Shown here: positions 1-8,422 of the stretch, piece by piece | How positions within the stretch are numbered: the first letter of the stretch is position 1 | Layout: each line of letters starts with the position of its first letter | NCBI GenBank assembly: GCA_035574195.1 | Contig: DATLZE010000007.1 | Span: 1 to 49,453, forward strand | Direction: 5' to 3' | DNA: 49,453 bases | From: SG8-41 sp035574195 | Lineage (GTDB): Bacteria > Pseudomonadota > Gammaproteobacteria > Burkholderiales > SG8-41 | The notes under the pieces: generated by a model | What the model was told of the DNA's origin: nothing | Seen by the model: the letters and a program-made list of their open reading frames with translations, nothing else | Databases searched by the model: none | Program-made: the position numbers and the translations under genes

Positions 1-189
1 ACCTGGCTCGCCGCGCCGGGCGACGCCGCAGGCTACGCGCACGCGCTCTACGCGAACCTGCGGCGGCTCGACGAGGCGGGCTGCGACGCGATCGTCGTGG
101 AGAAGCCGCCGCACGAGCCGGAATGGGCGGCGGTGAACGACCGGCTCGCCCGAGCCGCTGCGGGCGCACCGGTGCCCGACGCGACCTAG
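1..189 (+). CDS. L-threonylcarbamoyladenylate synthase (Sua5/TsaC), C-terminal fragment
   Basis: Frame 1 is open from the window edge and ends at TAG 187-189. The 62 residues include YAHALYANLRRLDEAG and a VVEKPP...EWAAVNDRLARAA segment, which resemble the C-terminal Sua5 domain that follows the YrdC domain in long threonylcarbamoyl-AMP synthases. That family makes the activated intermediate for the t6A37 modification of tRNA. The catalytic YrdC part lies outside the window, so the call rests on this tail alone. It converges with tctA on a shared hairpin at 240-275. Confidence 0.7.
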   Translation, partial: TWLAAPGDAAGYAHALYANLRRLDEAGCDAIVVEKPPHEPEWAAVNDRLARAAAGAPVPDAT

Positions 190-239
190 GTCGCCCGGCT
201 CGCGCCGGACAAAATCCTGCGAGGGGGCTCGAGGCGCGA

Positions 240-275
240 GGAAAACGGCGCGCGCTGCTGCGGCGCGCCGTTTCC
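240..275. terminator. Putative bidirectional terminator hairpin
   Basis: Left arm 240-253 (GGAAAACGGCGCGC) pairs with right arm 263-275 (GCGCGCCGTTTCC) with one bulged A and a 9-nt loop. It sits between the convergent TsaC/Sua5 and tctA genes. On the minus strand the 3' arm ends in TTTT; on the plus strand in TTT followed by CCTT. The stem is strong but the U tracts are short. Confidence 0.55.
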
Positions 276-1772
276 TTAGCCGGTGATCTCGGCGCGGCGC
301 GCCCGCACCGCCGGCGCGATCATGATGATGATGATCAGCACCGTGGCGATAATGAAGCCCAGGCTGATCGGGCGCGTGAAGAACACCGAGGGATCGCCGC
401 GCGAGATGAGCAGCGCGCGCCGCAGGTTCTCCTCCATCAGCGGCCCCAGCACGAAGCCGAGCAGCATCGGCGCCGGCGGGCACTCCATCTTGAGCCAGGC
501 GAAGCCGATGATGCCGAAGAGCGCCGTGAGGTAGATCTCGAAAGAGCTGTTGTTCACGCTGTAGATGCCGATACAGGAGAACGCCATGATGGCGGGGAAG
601 AGCAGCCGGTAGGGCACCTTCAGCAGCATCACCCACATGCCGACCAGCGGCAGGTTGAGCACGACCAGCATCAAGTTCCCGATCCACATGCTCGCGACGA
701 GCCCCCAGAAGAGGTCCGGCTTCTGGGTCATCACCTGGGGACCGGGCGCGATGCCCTGGATGGTGAGCGCGCCCAGCATCAACGCCATCACCGCAGAGGC
801 CGGGATGCCGAGCGTCAACGTCGGGATGAACTTGCACTGCGCGTCGGCGTTGTTGGCGGACTCGGGGCCGGCCACCCCTTCGATCGCGCCGCGCCCGAAG
901 CGCGACGGATCCTTGGACAGTTTCTTCTCCACCATGTAGGAGGAGAACGAGGCGATCGCGGGGCCGGTCCCCGGCAGCACGCCGAAGAAGGCGCCGACCG
1001 CGGTGCCGCGCATGATCGGACCGAATGACTGCTTCAGGTCCTGCTTGGTGGGCATCAGGTTGGTGACCTTGGAGGTGAACACCTGGCGCTCCATCTTCTC
1101 GCCCAGGTTGCTCACGATCTCGCCCACCGCGAACACGCCCACCGCGAGCACGATGAAACCGATTCCATCGGTCAGTTCCGGGAATCCGAAGGCGAAGCGC
1201 GACATGCCGGAATTGACGTCGGTGCCCACGATCCCGAGCAGCAGCCCCATCGCCACCATCCCGAGCGACTTGATCATGTCGCCGTGCGCGAGCACCGCCG
1301 CAGTGACGAGTCCCATCAGCATCAGCGAGAAGTACTCGGGCGCCCCGAATTTCAGCGCGAGCTCGGCGAGCGGCGGGCCGAACAGCGCGATCAGCAGCGT
1401 GCACACGGTGCCGGCGAAGAACGAGCCGATCGCGGCGATCGCGAGCGCCGGCCCCGCGCGCCCCTGGCGCGCCATCTGGTAGCCGTCAATACAGGTCACC
1501 ACCGCCGAGGTCTCGCCGGGGAGGTTGACGAGGATCGCGGTGGTCGAGCCCCCGTACTGCGCCCCGTAGTAGATACCCGCCAGCATGATCAGCGCCGAGA
1601 CTGCCGGCACGTTGAAGGTGAGCGGCAGCAGCATCGCGATGGTGGCGAGCGGGCCGATTCCCGGCAGCACGCCGATCAGGGTGCCGAGCAGCACGCCGAT
1701 GAAGCAGTAAAGCAGGTTCTGCCACGACAGCGCGACGCTGAAGCCGAAAATGAGGTTGTTGAAGAGTTCCAT
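276..1772 (-). CDS. Tripartite tricarboxylate transporter large permease, TctA family
   Basis: 498 aa, the usual TctA length, hydrophobic throughout with many predicted membrane segments. It has the family's glycine/proline-rich segments, for example GTLIGVLPGIGPLATIA near the N-terminus, YYGAQYGGSTTAILVNLPGE, and FFGVLPGTGPAIASFSSYM in the second half. In the TTT family TctA is the main secondary-transport subunit, working with small TctB and a periplasmic Bug (TctC) protein to import carboxylates with cations. It starts one base after the tctB stop, so the two are coupled. No Bug gene adjoins tctBA; the nearest is at 7399-8358, beyond a TRAP system. Confidence 0.92.
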   Translation of the reverse strand: MELFNNLIFGFSVALSWQNLLYCFIGVLLGTLIGVLPGIGPLATIAMLLPLTFNVPAVSALIMLAGIYYGAQYGGSTTAILVNLPGETSAVVTCIDGYQMARQGRAGPALAIAAIGSFFAGTVCTLLIALFGPPLAELALKFGAPEYFSLMLMGLVTAAVLAHGDMIKSLGMVAMGLLLGIVGTDVNSGMSRFAFGFPELTDGIGFIVLAVGVFAVGEIVSNLGEKMERQVFTSKVTNLMPTKQDLKQSFGPIMRGTAVGAFFGVLPGTGPAIASFSSYMVEKKLSKDPSRFGRGAIEGVAGPESANNADAQCKFIPTLTLGIPASAVMALMLGALTIQGIAPGPQVMTQKPDLFWGLVASMWIGNLMLVVLNLPLVGMWVMLLKVPYRLLFPAIMAFSCIGIYSVNNSSFEIYLTALFGIIGFAWLKMECPPAPMLLGFVLGPLMEENLRRALLISRGDPSVFFTRPISLGFIIATVLIIIIMIAPAVRARRAEITG

Positions 1773-1773
1773 G

Positions 1774-2235
1774 TTAATAACCCCAGAGGCCCTTGATCAG
1801 CGGGTACGGCAGTCCGAGGCCGTAGATGAACATCAGCACCGAGAGCACGGTGAGGCCTGCGGCCAGAAGCAGCGCCTCGATCATCTTGAATTCCCGGCCA
1901 GCTGCCGAGGAGACCAAGACGAGGACGATCAGCGCGGGGACGAAGCCGACGTGCTCCATCAGGATGCCGAACAGCACCATCGCGATCGGCAGGATGATCA
2001 GCGCGCGCAGCGACCAGTTGGTGTCAATCTGCTCCGGCTTGCGCAGGCCCATCGCCGCCACGTAGAGGCCGAACAGCACCATGATGCCCCCGAGCACCGT
2101 CGGGAAGTAGCCCGGGCCCATGCGCAGCGCCGAGCCGAAGGGGTAATCCCGTGCGATCCACATCGCCAGGGCGCCGACCGCTATGTAGTGCAGGCCGGCC
2201 CAGAAATCCTTGTTGTTCCAAATATTGATTTTCAT
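1774..2235 (-). CDS. Tripartite tricarboxylate transporter small subunit, TctB family
   Basis: 153 aa with four predicted membrane segments and the TctB look: an N-terminal helix, then a phenylalanine/tyrosine/glycine-rich loop (YPFGSALRMGPGYFPTVLGG), then three further helices. GPGYFP is typical of the family. The ATG at 2235 is preceded by a good ribosome site (AGGTGAG, 2 bases before ATG). It is first of the tctB-tctA pair. In the family TctB is an accessory membrane subunit whose exact role is uncertain. Confidence 0.9.
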   Translation of the reverse strand: MKINIWNNKDFWAGLHYIAVGALAMWIARDYPFGSALRMGPGYFPTVLGGIMVLFGLYVAAMGLRKPEQIDTNWSLRALIILPIAMVLFGILMEHVGFVPALIVLVLVSSAAGREFKMIEALLLAAGLTVLSVLMFIYGLGLPYPLIKGLWGY

Positions 2236-2349
2236 GCCTCACCTCCCCTCGCGAGGGAGCCGCCGCTGAGTGTCTGACAAGGGGCCGCGTGCACGCAGTC
2301 CTGCTCTCGGGTGCCGGATGCTTGCCGCGGCTCTTCTACTGGGATGGCA

Positions 2350-2378
2350 ATGATATAGGCAGCCGGGACGGGCGTAAA
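2350..2378 (-). promoter_or_regulatory. Putative sigma70-like promoter for tctBA
   Basis: On the minus strand, TTTACG (2373-2378), a 17-bp spacer and TATCAT (2350-2355). The -10 matches 5 of 6 consensus bases and the -35 is moderate. It lies in the 200-bp spacer upstream of tctB and implies a leader of about 110 nt. Seen by eye only. Confidence 0.4.
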
Positions 2379-2436
2379 GCACGGGGTGTCTCCCCCGAAA
2401 ACGCCCTTCGGCGCGTGGCTCCAGGCCCCCGCCCGG

Positions 2437-3216
2437 CTATTTCAGCCGCCGGTCGAGGAACATCCTCACATGCCTTACCAGATCCTCTTCCTTCCCGGCG
2501 AAGAAATGATCGGCGCCGGCGACCTCCACCTGGGCCGAGCCGCGCGCTGCCTGGATCGCCGCCGCGCGCCTGCCGGCGTTCTCGCGCACCGCGGGATAGT
2601 CCTTCTCGCCGTAGAGATCGAGCACGGGAACCCTGGAGGCCGCCCGCTCGCTGAATTCGCCGGAAATGCCGATCGCGACCCACGCCTCCACTCCCGGCTC
2701 GGCGGCATGGCTCAGGAAGTAATCCGCCATGCGCGCCCCCATGCTGTGGGCGACGATCGCGATCTTGCGCAAGCCCTTGCCGCGCAGGAACGCCACTGCG
2801 GCCTGCAGCCGCTCGGCGGCCTCCGGAAAGAGCGGGGGATAGTCGCCGCCGCGCGCCTCGGCGGCCGCAACCGGCATCTGCACCGAGAGCGTGGCATAGC
2901 CCTGCTCGGCGAGTCGGCTGCGCAGGGGATTGATGAGCCCCCAGTCCGGGTGCACCCCCATGCCGTGCACCACGACGACGCCGGCCGCGGCCCCTGGGGC
3001 GGGGGTCCAGAGCGCGAGGAATTTGCGGCCGCCGCCGAGCGCGAGGTCAACCGGCTCTCCGACCAGCACGGAAGGCAGGATCTGCTCGGCCCAGCGCCGC
3101 TCGCGCGCGTAGTCGGCCTGTGCCGCGGCGGGGAGCGGGCCGAGCAACGCCCCGAGCCAGAGCAGCAGCCGGCACAGCCACTCGAATCCGCTGCTCGGTT
3201 TTCGCACCCGCATCAT
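2437..3216 (-). CDS. DUF3530-type alpha/beta hydrolase, exported
   Basis: 259 aa. Residues 12-33 form a signal peptide (hydrophobic core ending PAAAQA). The hydrolase core shows VVVHGMG (oxyanion loop, about 81-87), the nucleophile elbow AHSMG with Ser158, Asp205 in YGEKD and His236 in GADHFF, a complete triad. The layout suits the DUF3530 family of periplasmic or membrane-attached hydrolases, whose substrates are unknown. The start is ATG 3216 or the next codon, ATG 3213; the first overlaps the TGA of the upstream crotonase (ATGATG), so translation is coupled. The gene continues the TRAP/TTT run. Confidence 0.75.
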   Translation of the reverse strand: MMRVRKPSSGFEWLCRLLLWLGALLGPLPAAAQADYARERRWAEQILPSVLVGEPVDLALGGGRKFLALWTPAPGAAAGVVVVHGMGVHPDWGLINPLRSRLAEQGYATLSVQMPVAAAEARGGDYPPLFPEAAERLQAAVAFLRGKGLRKIAIVAHSMGARMADYFLSHAAEPGVEAWVAIGISGEFSERAASRVPVLDLYGEKDYPAVRENAGRRAAAIQAARGSAQVEVAGADHFFAGKEEDLVRHVRMFLDRRLK

Positions 3217-3992
3217 CGGCCCTTGAATTTCGGATCCCTTTTCTCGAGGAAGGCGGCCACGCCTTCCCGATAGTCCTCGGTGTCGAAGCAGGCGAAGCTC
3301 TCGTCCCGTTCGGATTCGCTGATTTCTGCGCGCACGGTGAGCCGCTCGATGAAGCGCTTGTGCCAGCGGTTCACCAGCGGCGCGCCCTCCGCGATGCGGC
3401 GCGCGCAGGCGTAGGCTTCCTCCTCCACCGAATCGTCCGGCACGACGCGGTTCACCAGCCCCTTGCGGTACGCCTCCTGCGCGTCGAACACGCGCCCTTC
3501 GAGCAGCATTTCCAGGGCGACCGCCCGCCCCGCGAGCGCGAGCAGGCCCTCGAGCTCGCTGTAGGCCATGGTGAGCCCGAGGCGGGCGACCGGGATGCCG
3601 AAGCGGCTCGATTGCCCGGCCACGCGCAGGTCGCACACCGCTGCAATCTCCAGGCCCCCGCCCACGCAAGCGCCGCGCACGAGGGCCACCGTCGGATGCC
3701 GGCAGCCGGCCACCGCCCGCATCGTGTCGTGGATCAGCTCGCCGTAGCGCCGCGCCTGGCGCGAGTCGGCGCGCTCGCGCTCGAACTCCGCGATGTCGGC
3801 GCCCGCGGCGAAGGCCTTCTCGCCCGCGCCGCGCACCACGACGCAGCGCAAAGCGTCATCCGCGGACAGCTCGCGCATGACTTCGCCCAGGCGCTCCCAC
3901 ATCGCGCGGTTGAGCGCGTTCAGCCGCTCGGGGCGATTCAGGACGACGGTCGCGATCGCGCCGTCACGGGTCACGAGTATGGTTTCGCTCAT
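3213..3992 (-). CDS. Crotonase-fold protein (enoyl-CoA hydratase/isomerase family), first copy
   Basis: 259 aa from ATG 3992; an upstream in-frame ATG at 4058 would add a low-complexity head and is not used. The crotonase fold is clear: VVLNRPERLNALN, oxyanion-hole segment AFAAGADIAEF (60-70), GGGLEIAAVCDLRVA (111-125). Of the two catalytic glutamates of rat crotonase, the Glu144 equivalent is present (Glu115) but the Glu164 position is Val135 (FGIPVARLG). A plain hydratase is therefore unlikely; thioesterase, isomerase or lyase chemistry on a CoA ester remains possible. It resembles the copy at 21776-22573, including the FKGR C-terminus. Confidence 0.85.
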   Translation of the reverse strand: MSETILVTRDGAIATVVLNRPERLNALNRAMWERLGEVMRELSADDALRCVVVRGAGEKAFAAGADIAEFERERADSRQARRYGELIHDTMRAVAGCRHPTVALVRGACVGGGLEIAAVCDLRVAGQSSRFGIPVARLGLTMAYSELEGLLALAGRAVALEMLLEGRVFDAQEAYRKGLVNRVVPDDSVEEEAYACARRIAEGAPLVNRWHKRFIERLTVRAEISESERDESFACFDTEDYREGVAAFLEKRDPKFKGR

Positions 3993-4007
3993 TGCGGGGG
4001 CGAGGAG

Positions 4008-4058
4008 GTGACGAGCCGACGAAGTGGAATAGTAAATCGTTGGCGCAGTTCTCGTCAC
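4008..4058. repeat. Facing inverted pair of GTGACGAG octamers
   Basis: GTGACGAG at 4008-4015 and its exact reverse complement CTCGTCAC at 4051-4058 face each other in the spacer between the crotonase start and the dctM stop. Short matches like this occur by chance in GC-rich DNA; it counts because the same octamer family fills other spacers in this window. Confidence 0.5.
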
Positions 4059-4077
4059 TGCCTTACCGCCTCCGCGG

Positions 4078-5355
4078 CTACCACTTGATCCAGCTCACCG
4101 GCCCGAGACTGATCCACGGCACGTAGGTGACGAGCAGCGTCACGAGCGCCAGCACCGCGGTGAACGGCCAGCCCACGCGGAAGACTTCCCAGAACGGCAG
4201 GCGCGCGATGGCGGCGGTGGTGAACAGCACCGTCGCCACCGGCGGCGTCTGCTGGCCGATGCCGAGGTTGATGGTCACGATGATGCCGAAGTGGATCGGA
4301 TCCACCCCGATCTCGCGCACCAGGGGCAGCACGATCGGAACGATCAGGATGATCGCCGCCGCGGAGTGCAGGAAAATCCCGGCGACGAAGAAGAAGAGGT
4401 TCAGGAAGAGCAGAATCAGGTACTTGTTGCTGGTGGTCTCCAGGATCAGCCGCGCGAACTTCTGCGGCACCTGCTCGCTGGTGAGGAACCAGCCGAGCAC
4501 CGCGGAGGAGGCCACGATCAGCATCACCGAGGCGGTCTGGCCGACGGAGTCCTTGAGGATCAGCCAAATCTGCCGCCCCGACAGCTCCCGGTAGATGAAG
4601 ATGCCGATGACGAGCGCTGCCACTACCGCGAGCGCCGCCACCTCGGTGGCGGTGGCGATGCCGCCCAGGATCCCCACCCAGATCACGATCGGGATGAACA
4701 GCGCCCAGAAGGCGGCGAGCGTCGAGCGCCCGACCTCGCGCACCGAGAACTTCTGTTCCACCGGCAGCTTGTACCTGCGCGCATACCAGTAGGCGAGCGC
4801 CATCATCGCGCCCCCGGCGATGAAGCCGGGCAGAAACCCCGCGAAGAAGAGCTTGGCGATCGAGACCTCGGCCATCCACGCGTAGATGATCATCGGGATC
4901 GAGGGCGGGATGAGGATCGCCGCGGAAGCCGCGTTCGAGACGATCGCCGCGGAGAGCGCGCGCGGGTAGCCGCGCTTCTCCATCGCCGGGATCACCACCT
5001 TGCCGATCGCGGCGGCGTCCGCGACCGAGGAGCCCGAGATCTCGCTCTGGATCATGGTGGCGACCACCGTCACCATGGCGAGGCCGCCGCGGATGAAGCC
5101 GACCAGGCTCGCCGCGAGGTTCACCAGCCGCTGCGAGATGCCGGAGGTTTCCATGAGCCCTCCGGCCAGGATGAAGAGGGGGATGGCGAGCAGCGGGAAG
5201 CTCGAGGCGCCCGAGAACAGGTTGAGCGGCACTACCGAGAGCGAGGCGGCGCCGGTCCACAGGATCGCGAGGATGGTCGCGATCGAGAGCGCGAAGCCGA
5301 TCGGGACGTTGATCAGGGTGAGGAGGACGATTACTCCGAGGATGATCCATTCCAT
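4078..5355 (-). CDS. dctM: TRAP transporter large permease, DctM
   Basis: 425 aa from ATG 5355, which has a strong ribosome site (AAAGGAGG). Highly hydrophobic with about 12 membrane segments. DctM landmarks include PLNLFSGASSFPLLAIPLFILAG, the SGSSVADAAAIGKVVIPAM region and IPPSIPMIIYAW. In TRAP systems DctM is the ion-coupled permease importing dicarboxylates or related acids delivered by DctP. Its start lies inside the 3' end of dctQ (25-bp overlap), a usual arrangement. The substrate cannot be read from sequence. Confidence 0.93.
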   Translation of the reverse strand: MEWIILGVIVLLTLINVPIGFALSIATILAILWTGAASLSVVPLNLFSGASSFPLLAIPLFILAGGLMETSGISQRLVNLAASLVGFIRGGLAMVTVVATMIQSEISGSSVADAAAIGKVVIPAMEKRGYPRALSAAIVSNAASAAILIPPSIPMIIYAWMAEVSIAKLFFAGFLPGFIAGGAMMALAYWYARRYKLPVEQKFSVREVGRSTLAAFWALFIPIVIWVGILGGIATATEVAALAVVAALVIGIFIYRELSGRQIWLILKDSVGQTASVMLIVASSAVLGWFLTSEQVPQKFARLILETTSNKYLILLFLNLFFFVAGIFLHSAAAIILIVPIVLPLVREIGVDPIHFGIIVTINLGIGQQTPPVATVLFTTAAIARLPFWEVFRVGWPFTAVLALVTLLVTYVPWISLGPVSWIKW

Positions 5356-5846
5356 GCCCCGTGGCCTCCTTTCCCGGACGGGCGGCGCGACACGATTGCC
5401 GCCAACCGCGCGAGGCTGATGAGCAGCATCAGGGCGCCGCTGATCGGCAGCACGCTGTTCACCCAAGCGATTCTCACCCAGGGCAGCGAAATCGCGGTCT
5501 CCTCGCCCATGCGCTGGGTGAGCGCCCACCCGTACCAGAACAGCACGAACTGGAAGCCGATCACGAAGAGCTCGGCCACCGCATCCACGGCGCGGCGCGC
5601 GGCGCCCTCGAGCTTGTCCACCAGCAGCTCGAAGCCGATGTGGCGGCGGTGATAGTGCGCGACGACCGCCCCGTAGAAGGTGAGCCACACCAGCAGGTAG
5701 GAGGCGAACTCGTCGTACCAGACGAGCGAGGCGTTCAGCACGTAGCGGAAGAATACCCCCAGGCAGACGACGGTCACCATCGCCGCCAGAAGACCGATCG
5801 CCCACCACTCGACGAGGGCGATCAGTCGCCGCAGCAGGGCTTGCAT
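5331..5846 (-). CDS. dctQ: TRAP transporter small permease, DctQ
   Basis: 171 aa with four membrane segments. The early VEWWAIGLLAAMVTVVCLGVFFRYVLNASLVWYDEFA stretch carries the RY...N....W.DE pattern typical of DctQ. It joins DctM in the membrane half of a TRAP transporter. ATG 5846 overlaps the TGA of dctP by one base (TGATG), and no separate ribosome site is visible, so it is probably coupled to dctP translation. Confidence 0.9.
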   Translation of the reverse strand: MQALLRRLIALVEWWAIGLLAAMVTVVCLGVFFRYVLNASLVWYDEFASYLLVWLTFYGAVVAHYHRRHIGFELLVDKLEGAARRAVDAVAELFVIGFQFVLFWYGWALTQRMGEETAISLPWVRIAWVNSVLPISGALMLLISLARLAAIVSRRPSGKGGHGAWNGSSSE

Positions 5847-6862
5847 CAGCGCAGCGACTGGATGAGCTTGATCAGCTCGGCGCCACCCGCCACCTGCTTG
5901 CCGAACTCCTCATAGACGCCGGCCGAGGCCTTGATGAAGGCCTCCTTGTCCGGCTCGTTCAATCGCATCGGAGGCGCGAGCTTCGCGATCAGCTCCTTGT
6001 CGAGCCGCTCGCCCTCGGCGCGCGCGAAGTCCCCGGTCGCCCAGGCGATCTTGGCGATCGCCTCCTGCACGTCCCTGGGCAGTTTCCTCCAGAACTCCTC
6101 GCTCACCAGGAGATAGGCCGGCGTGTAGACGTGGCCGGTCAGCGACAGGAATTTCTGCACTTCCTGGAACTTGGCCGAGGCGATCTGCGAGAACGGGTTC
6201 TCCTGCCCGTCCATCACCCCCTGCTGCAGCGCCGAGTAGACCTCGGCGAAGGGCATCGGCGAGGGGTTCGCCCCGTAGGCCTGGAACATCTTCACGCGCC
6301 ACACGCCGCCCGGCACCCGCAGCTTGATGCCCTTCAGGTCCTCGGGCCGCACGATCGGCCGCACGTTGTTGGTGATGTGGCGAAAGCCGTTCTCCCACAC
6401 GCCGATCACGCGCACGCCCTTGGCCGGCAGCGGATCGAAGAGCGCCTTCTGCACTTCGCGGTGCTCCGCCGCTTTCTTCATGTGCGCGCGGCTCACGATG
6501 AGATAGGGCATCTCGAACACCCCGTAGCGCTGGTCCACCGTGCTCATGATGGTGGAGGGAATCTGCATCTCGGGCGCGCCGACGCGGATGCCCTTGATCA
6601 TCTGCTCGTCGCTGCCGAGCTGGCTCGAGTGGAAAACCTTCACTTCCACCTTGCCCTTGAGCGCGGCGTTGACCTCCTGCGCGAATTTGTTGGCCGTGAG
6701 ATCGAAGAGCGAGCCCGGGAAGCCCACGTGGCCGAGCCGGATCGTGACGGGTTGCTGCTGCGCATGAACCGCGGCGGGCGCGGCGGCGAGCGCAAAGGCG
6801 AGGGCGGCGAGGGCGCACGCGCTGCGCCTGCCGGTCGAGGCGAACGATTGCAGGGGATTCAT
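5846..6862 (-). CDS. dctP: TRAP transporter solute-binding protein, DctP family
   Basis: 338 aa from ATG 6862, preceded by AGGAGGAGG. An upstream in-frame ATG at 6919 is rejected because it lacks this site and would put a polar head before the signal peptide (about residues 1-34, cleavage after VHA). The mature part has the DctP course: IRLGHVGFPGSLFD, KVEVKVFHSSQLGSDEQMIKGIRVG, IGVWENGFRHITNNVRPI, LKGIKLRVP, FAEVYSALQQGVMDGQENPF. The conserved Arg of KLRVP usually salt-bridges the ligand carboxylate. It is first of the dctPQM unit. Confidence 0.93.
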   Translation of the reverse strand: MNPLQSFASTGRRSACALAALAFALAAAPAAVHAQQQPVTIRLGHVGFPGSLFDLTANKFAQEVNAALKGKVEVKVFHSSQLGSDEQMIKGIRVGAPEMQIPSTIMSTVDQRYGVFEMPYLIVSRAHMKKAAEHREVQKALFDPLPAKGVRVIGVWENGFRHITNNVRPIVRPEDLKGIKLRVPGGVWRVKMFQAYGANPSPMPFAEVYSALQQGVMDGQENPFSQIASAKFQEVQKFLSLTGHVYTPAYLLVSEEFWRKLPRDVQEAIAKIAWATGDFARAEGERLDKELIAKLAPPMRLNEPDKEAFIKASAGVYEEFGKQVAGGAELIKLIQSLR

Positions 6863-6940
6863 GGCCTCCTCCTGTGGGTGTTGTGTCATTAAGTTAGCCG
6901 GATCGCGGCCGTTGCACAAGGGCGGTCCGCAGGCGGCATC

Positions 6941-7402
6941 CTACCGCCCGCGGGCCCTCATCCACTGCAGCCGCAACGCCTCGCATTCCCGGTCGAGCAC
7001 GCCGGTGACGAGCTCGATCCTCCTTGCGGTGAGCTCCTGTATCGTCTCGATCGAATAGCGGCCGAGATCGGTGCGGCCGATGCCGGCGTAGCGGCCGCCC
7101 AGCACGAGGCGCCCGATTTTCGCCTCCTGCATGCACCAGAAGCACATCGGGCAGGGCTCGAGCGTCGAGTAAAGGGTCGTGCCCGAGAGGTCGAGCGTGG
7201 CGAGCCGCGCGCACGCCTGCCGGATCGCGACCACCTCGGCGTGCGCGCTGGGGTCATTGCTGGTGAACATCGCGTTCTCGCCCTCGGCGATCACTTCGTC
7301 CCCGCGCACGAGCAGCGAGGCGACCGGGCGGTTGCCCTTGGCTGCGGCCGCGCGCGCGAGCTCGAGCGCGCGCTGCATGTAGAAGGCGTGGTCCCGGCTC
7401 AT
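6941..7402 (-). CDS. Nucleoside/guanine deaminase-like protein (CMP/dCMP deaminase fold)
   Basis: 153 aa. The zinc site is complete: His54 and the proton-shuttling Glu56 (HAE), and Cys84/Cys87 in PCPMCFWC. Length and C-terminal layout suit bacterial guanine deaminase and other free-standing nucleobase/nucleoside deaminases rather than the tRNA-specific TadA, but the exact substrate is not certain. ATG 7402 overlaps the TGA of the Bug gene by 4 bases (ATGA). This tight coupling suggests the Bug ligand may be related to the deaminase substrate. Confidence 0.82.
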   Translation of the reverse strand: MSRDHAFYMQRALELARAAAAKGNRPVASLLVRGDEVIAEGENAMFTSNDPSAHAEVVAIRQACARLATLDLSGTTLYSTLEPCPMCFWCMQEAKIGRLVLGGRYAGIGRTDLGRYSIETIQELTARRIELVTGVLDRECEALRLQWMRARGR

Positions 7403-8358
7403 TGCAGCGGGATGCCAGCCGCGCGCACCACCTTGGTCCATTTCTCGATCTCGGACTTGAGGTGGGCGGCGTAGCGCTCGGGGGTGCTCGGCAGCGGATC
7501 CATGCCCTGGGACAGATAGCGCTCCCGCGTCTTCGTGGAATCGAGCACCGCGACCGCCTGCCGGTTGAGCTTCTGGACGATCGCGCGCGGGGTGCCGGCC
7601 GGGGCGAGCAGCCCGTACCAAGTGCTGTATACGTAGCCGGGGAAGCCCGATTCGGCGACCGTGGGCACCTCGGGCAGCGTCGCCGTGCGCTGCGCGCTCG
7701 TCACGGCGAAGGCGCGCAGCCGCCCCGCTTTCACATGGGGGAGCGCCGAGGCGTAGGTCGAGAAGAACACCGAGATCTGGTTGCCGAGAAGCGCCGTGAG
7801 CGCCGGGCCGGTGCCCTTGTACGGCACGTGCACGAGATCGAGCTTGCGCGCCATCAGCAGCATTTCCATCGCGAGGTGCGTGCCGGCGCCGACCCCCGCC
7901 GAGCCGTAAGTGAGCTTGCCCGGCTGGGATTCCGCGAGCGCGATGAACTCCTGGAACGTCTTGGCGGGCAGCGCGGGGTGAGCGACCAGGATGTTGGGCT
8001 GGTCGGTGACCAGCGTGATCGGGGCGAAATCGCGGATCGCGTCGTAGGGGAGCTTGCGGTAGAGCGCGGTATTGAACGCCATGCTGATGTTGCCAAGCAG
8101 CAGCGTGTAGCCGTCGGGTGTGGACTTGGCGACGATGTCGCAGCCGAGGATGCTGCCTGCGCCGGGGCGGTTGTCCACCACGATGGTCTGGCCGAGCGCC
8201 TCGCCGAGCCCGTCGGCGAGCACCCGCGCCGAGATGTCGCTGCCGCCGCCCGGGGCGAACGGCACCACCATGCGGATCGGCCGGCTCGGATAATCGGAGG
8301 CGCCCGCGGCGGGCCCCGCGAGCAGCGCAGCCAGCACCAGGATCACGGCCCGGTTCAT
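7399..8358 (-). CDS. Bug-family periplasmic solute-binding protein (TctC type), copy 1
   Basis: 319 aa with a signal peptide (about 1-20, ending AAGA) and the Bug landmarks YPSRPIRMVVPFAPGGGSD, GQTIVVDNRPGAGSILG, VAKSTPDGYTLL and HVPYKGTGPALTALLG. Bug proteins feed TTT transporters or sense carboxylates. This is the Bug gene nearest the tctBA pair in the window, but TRAP genes intervene. It sits between the aminotransferase and the overlapping deaminase on the same strand. Confidence 0.93.
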   Translation of the reverse strand: MNRAVILVLAALLAGPAAGASDYPSRPIRMVVPFAPGGGSDISARVLADGLGEALGQTIVVDNRPGAGSILGCDIVAKSTPDGYTLLLGNISMAFNTALYRKLPYDAIRDFAPITLVTDQPNILVAHPALPAKTFQEFIALAESQPGKLTYGSAGVGAGTHLAMEMLLMARKLDLVHVPYKGTGPALTALLGNQISVFFSTYASALPHVKAGRLRAFAVTSAQRTATLPEVPTVAESGFPGYVYSTWYGLLAPAGTPRAIVQKLNRQAVAVLDSTKTRERYLSQGMDPLPSTPERYAAHLKSEIEKWTKVVRAAGIPLQ

Positions 8359-8422
8359 GTTCGTCCTCCTGCTCTCGTGACGGGCGGGTGCCCGCCCGCT
8401 TCTCGTTCAGTGCCCCGAGCGC

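Noticed and set aside
5847..6919. ATG 6919 as start of dctP
   Set aside because: ATG 6862 has AGGAGGAGG and gives a proper signal peptide; the longer form adds a polar head.
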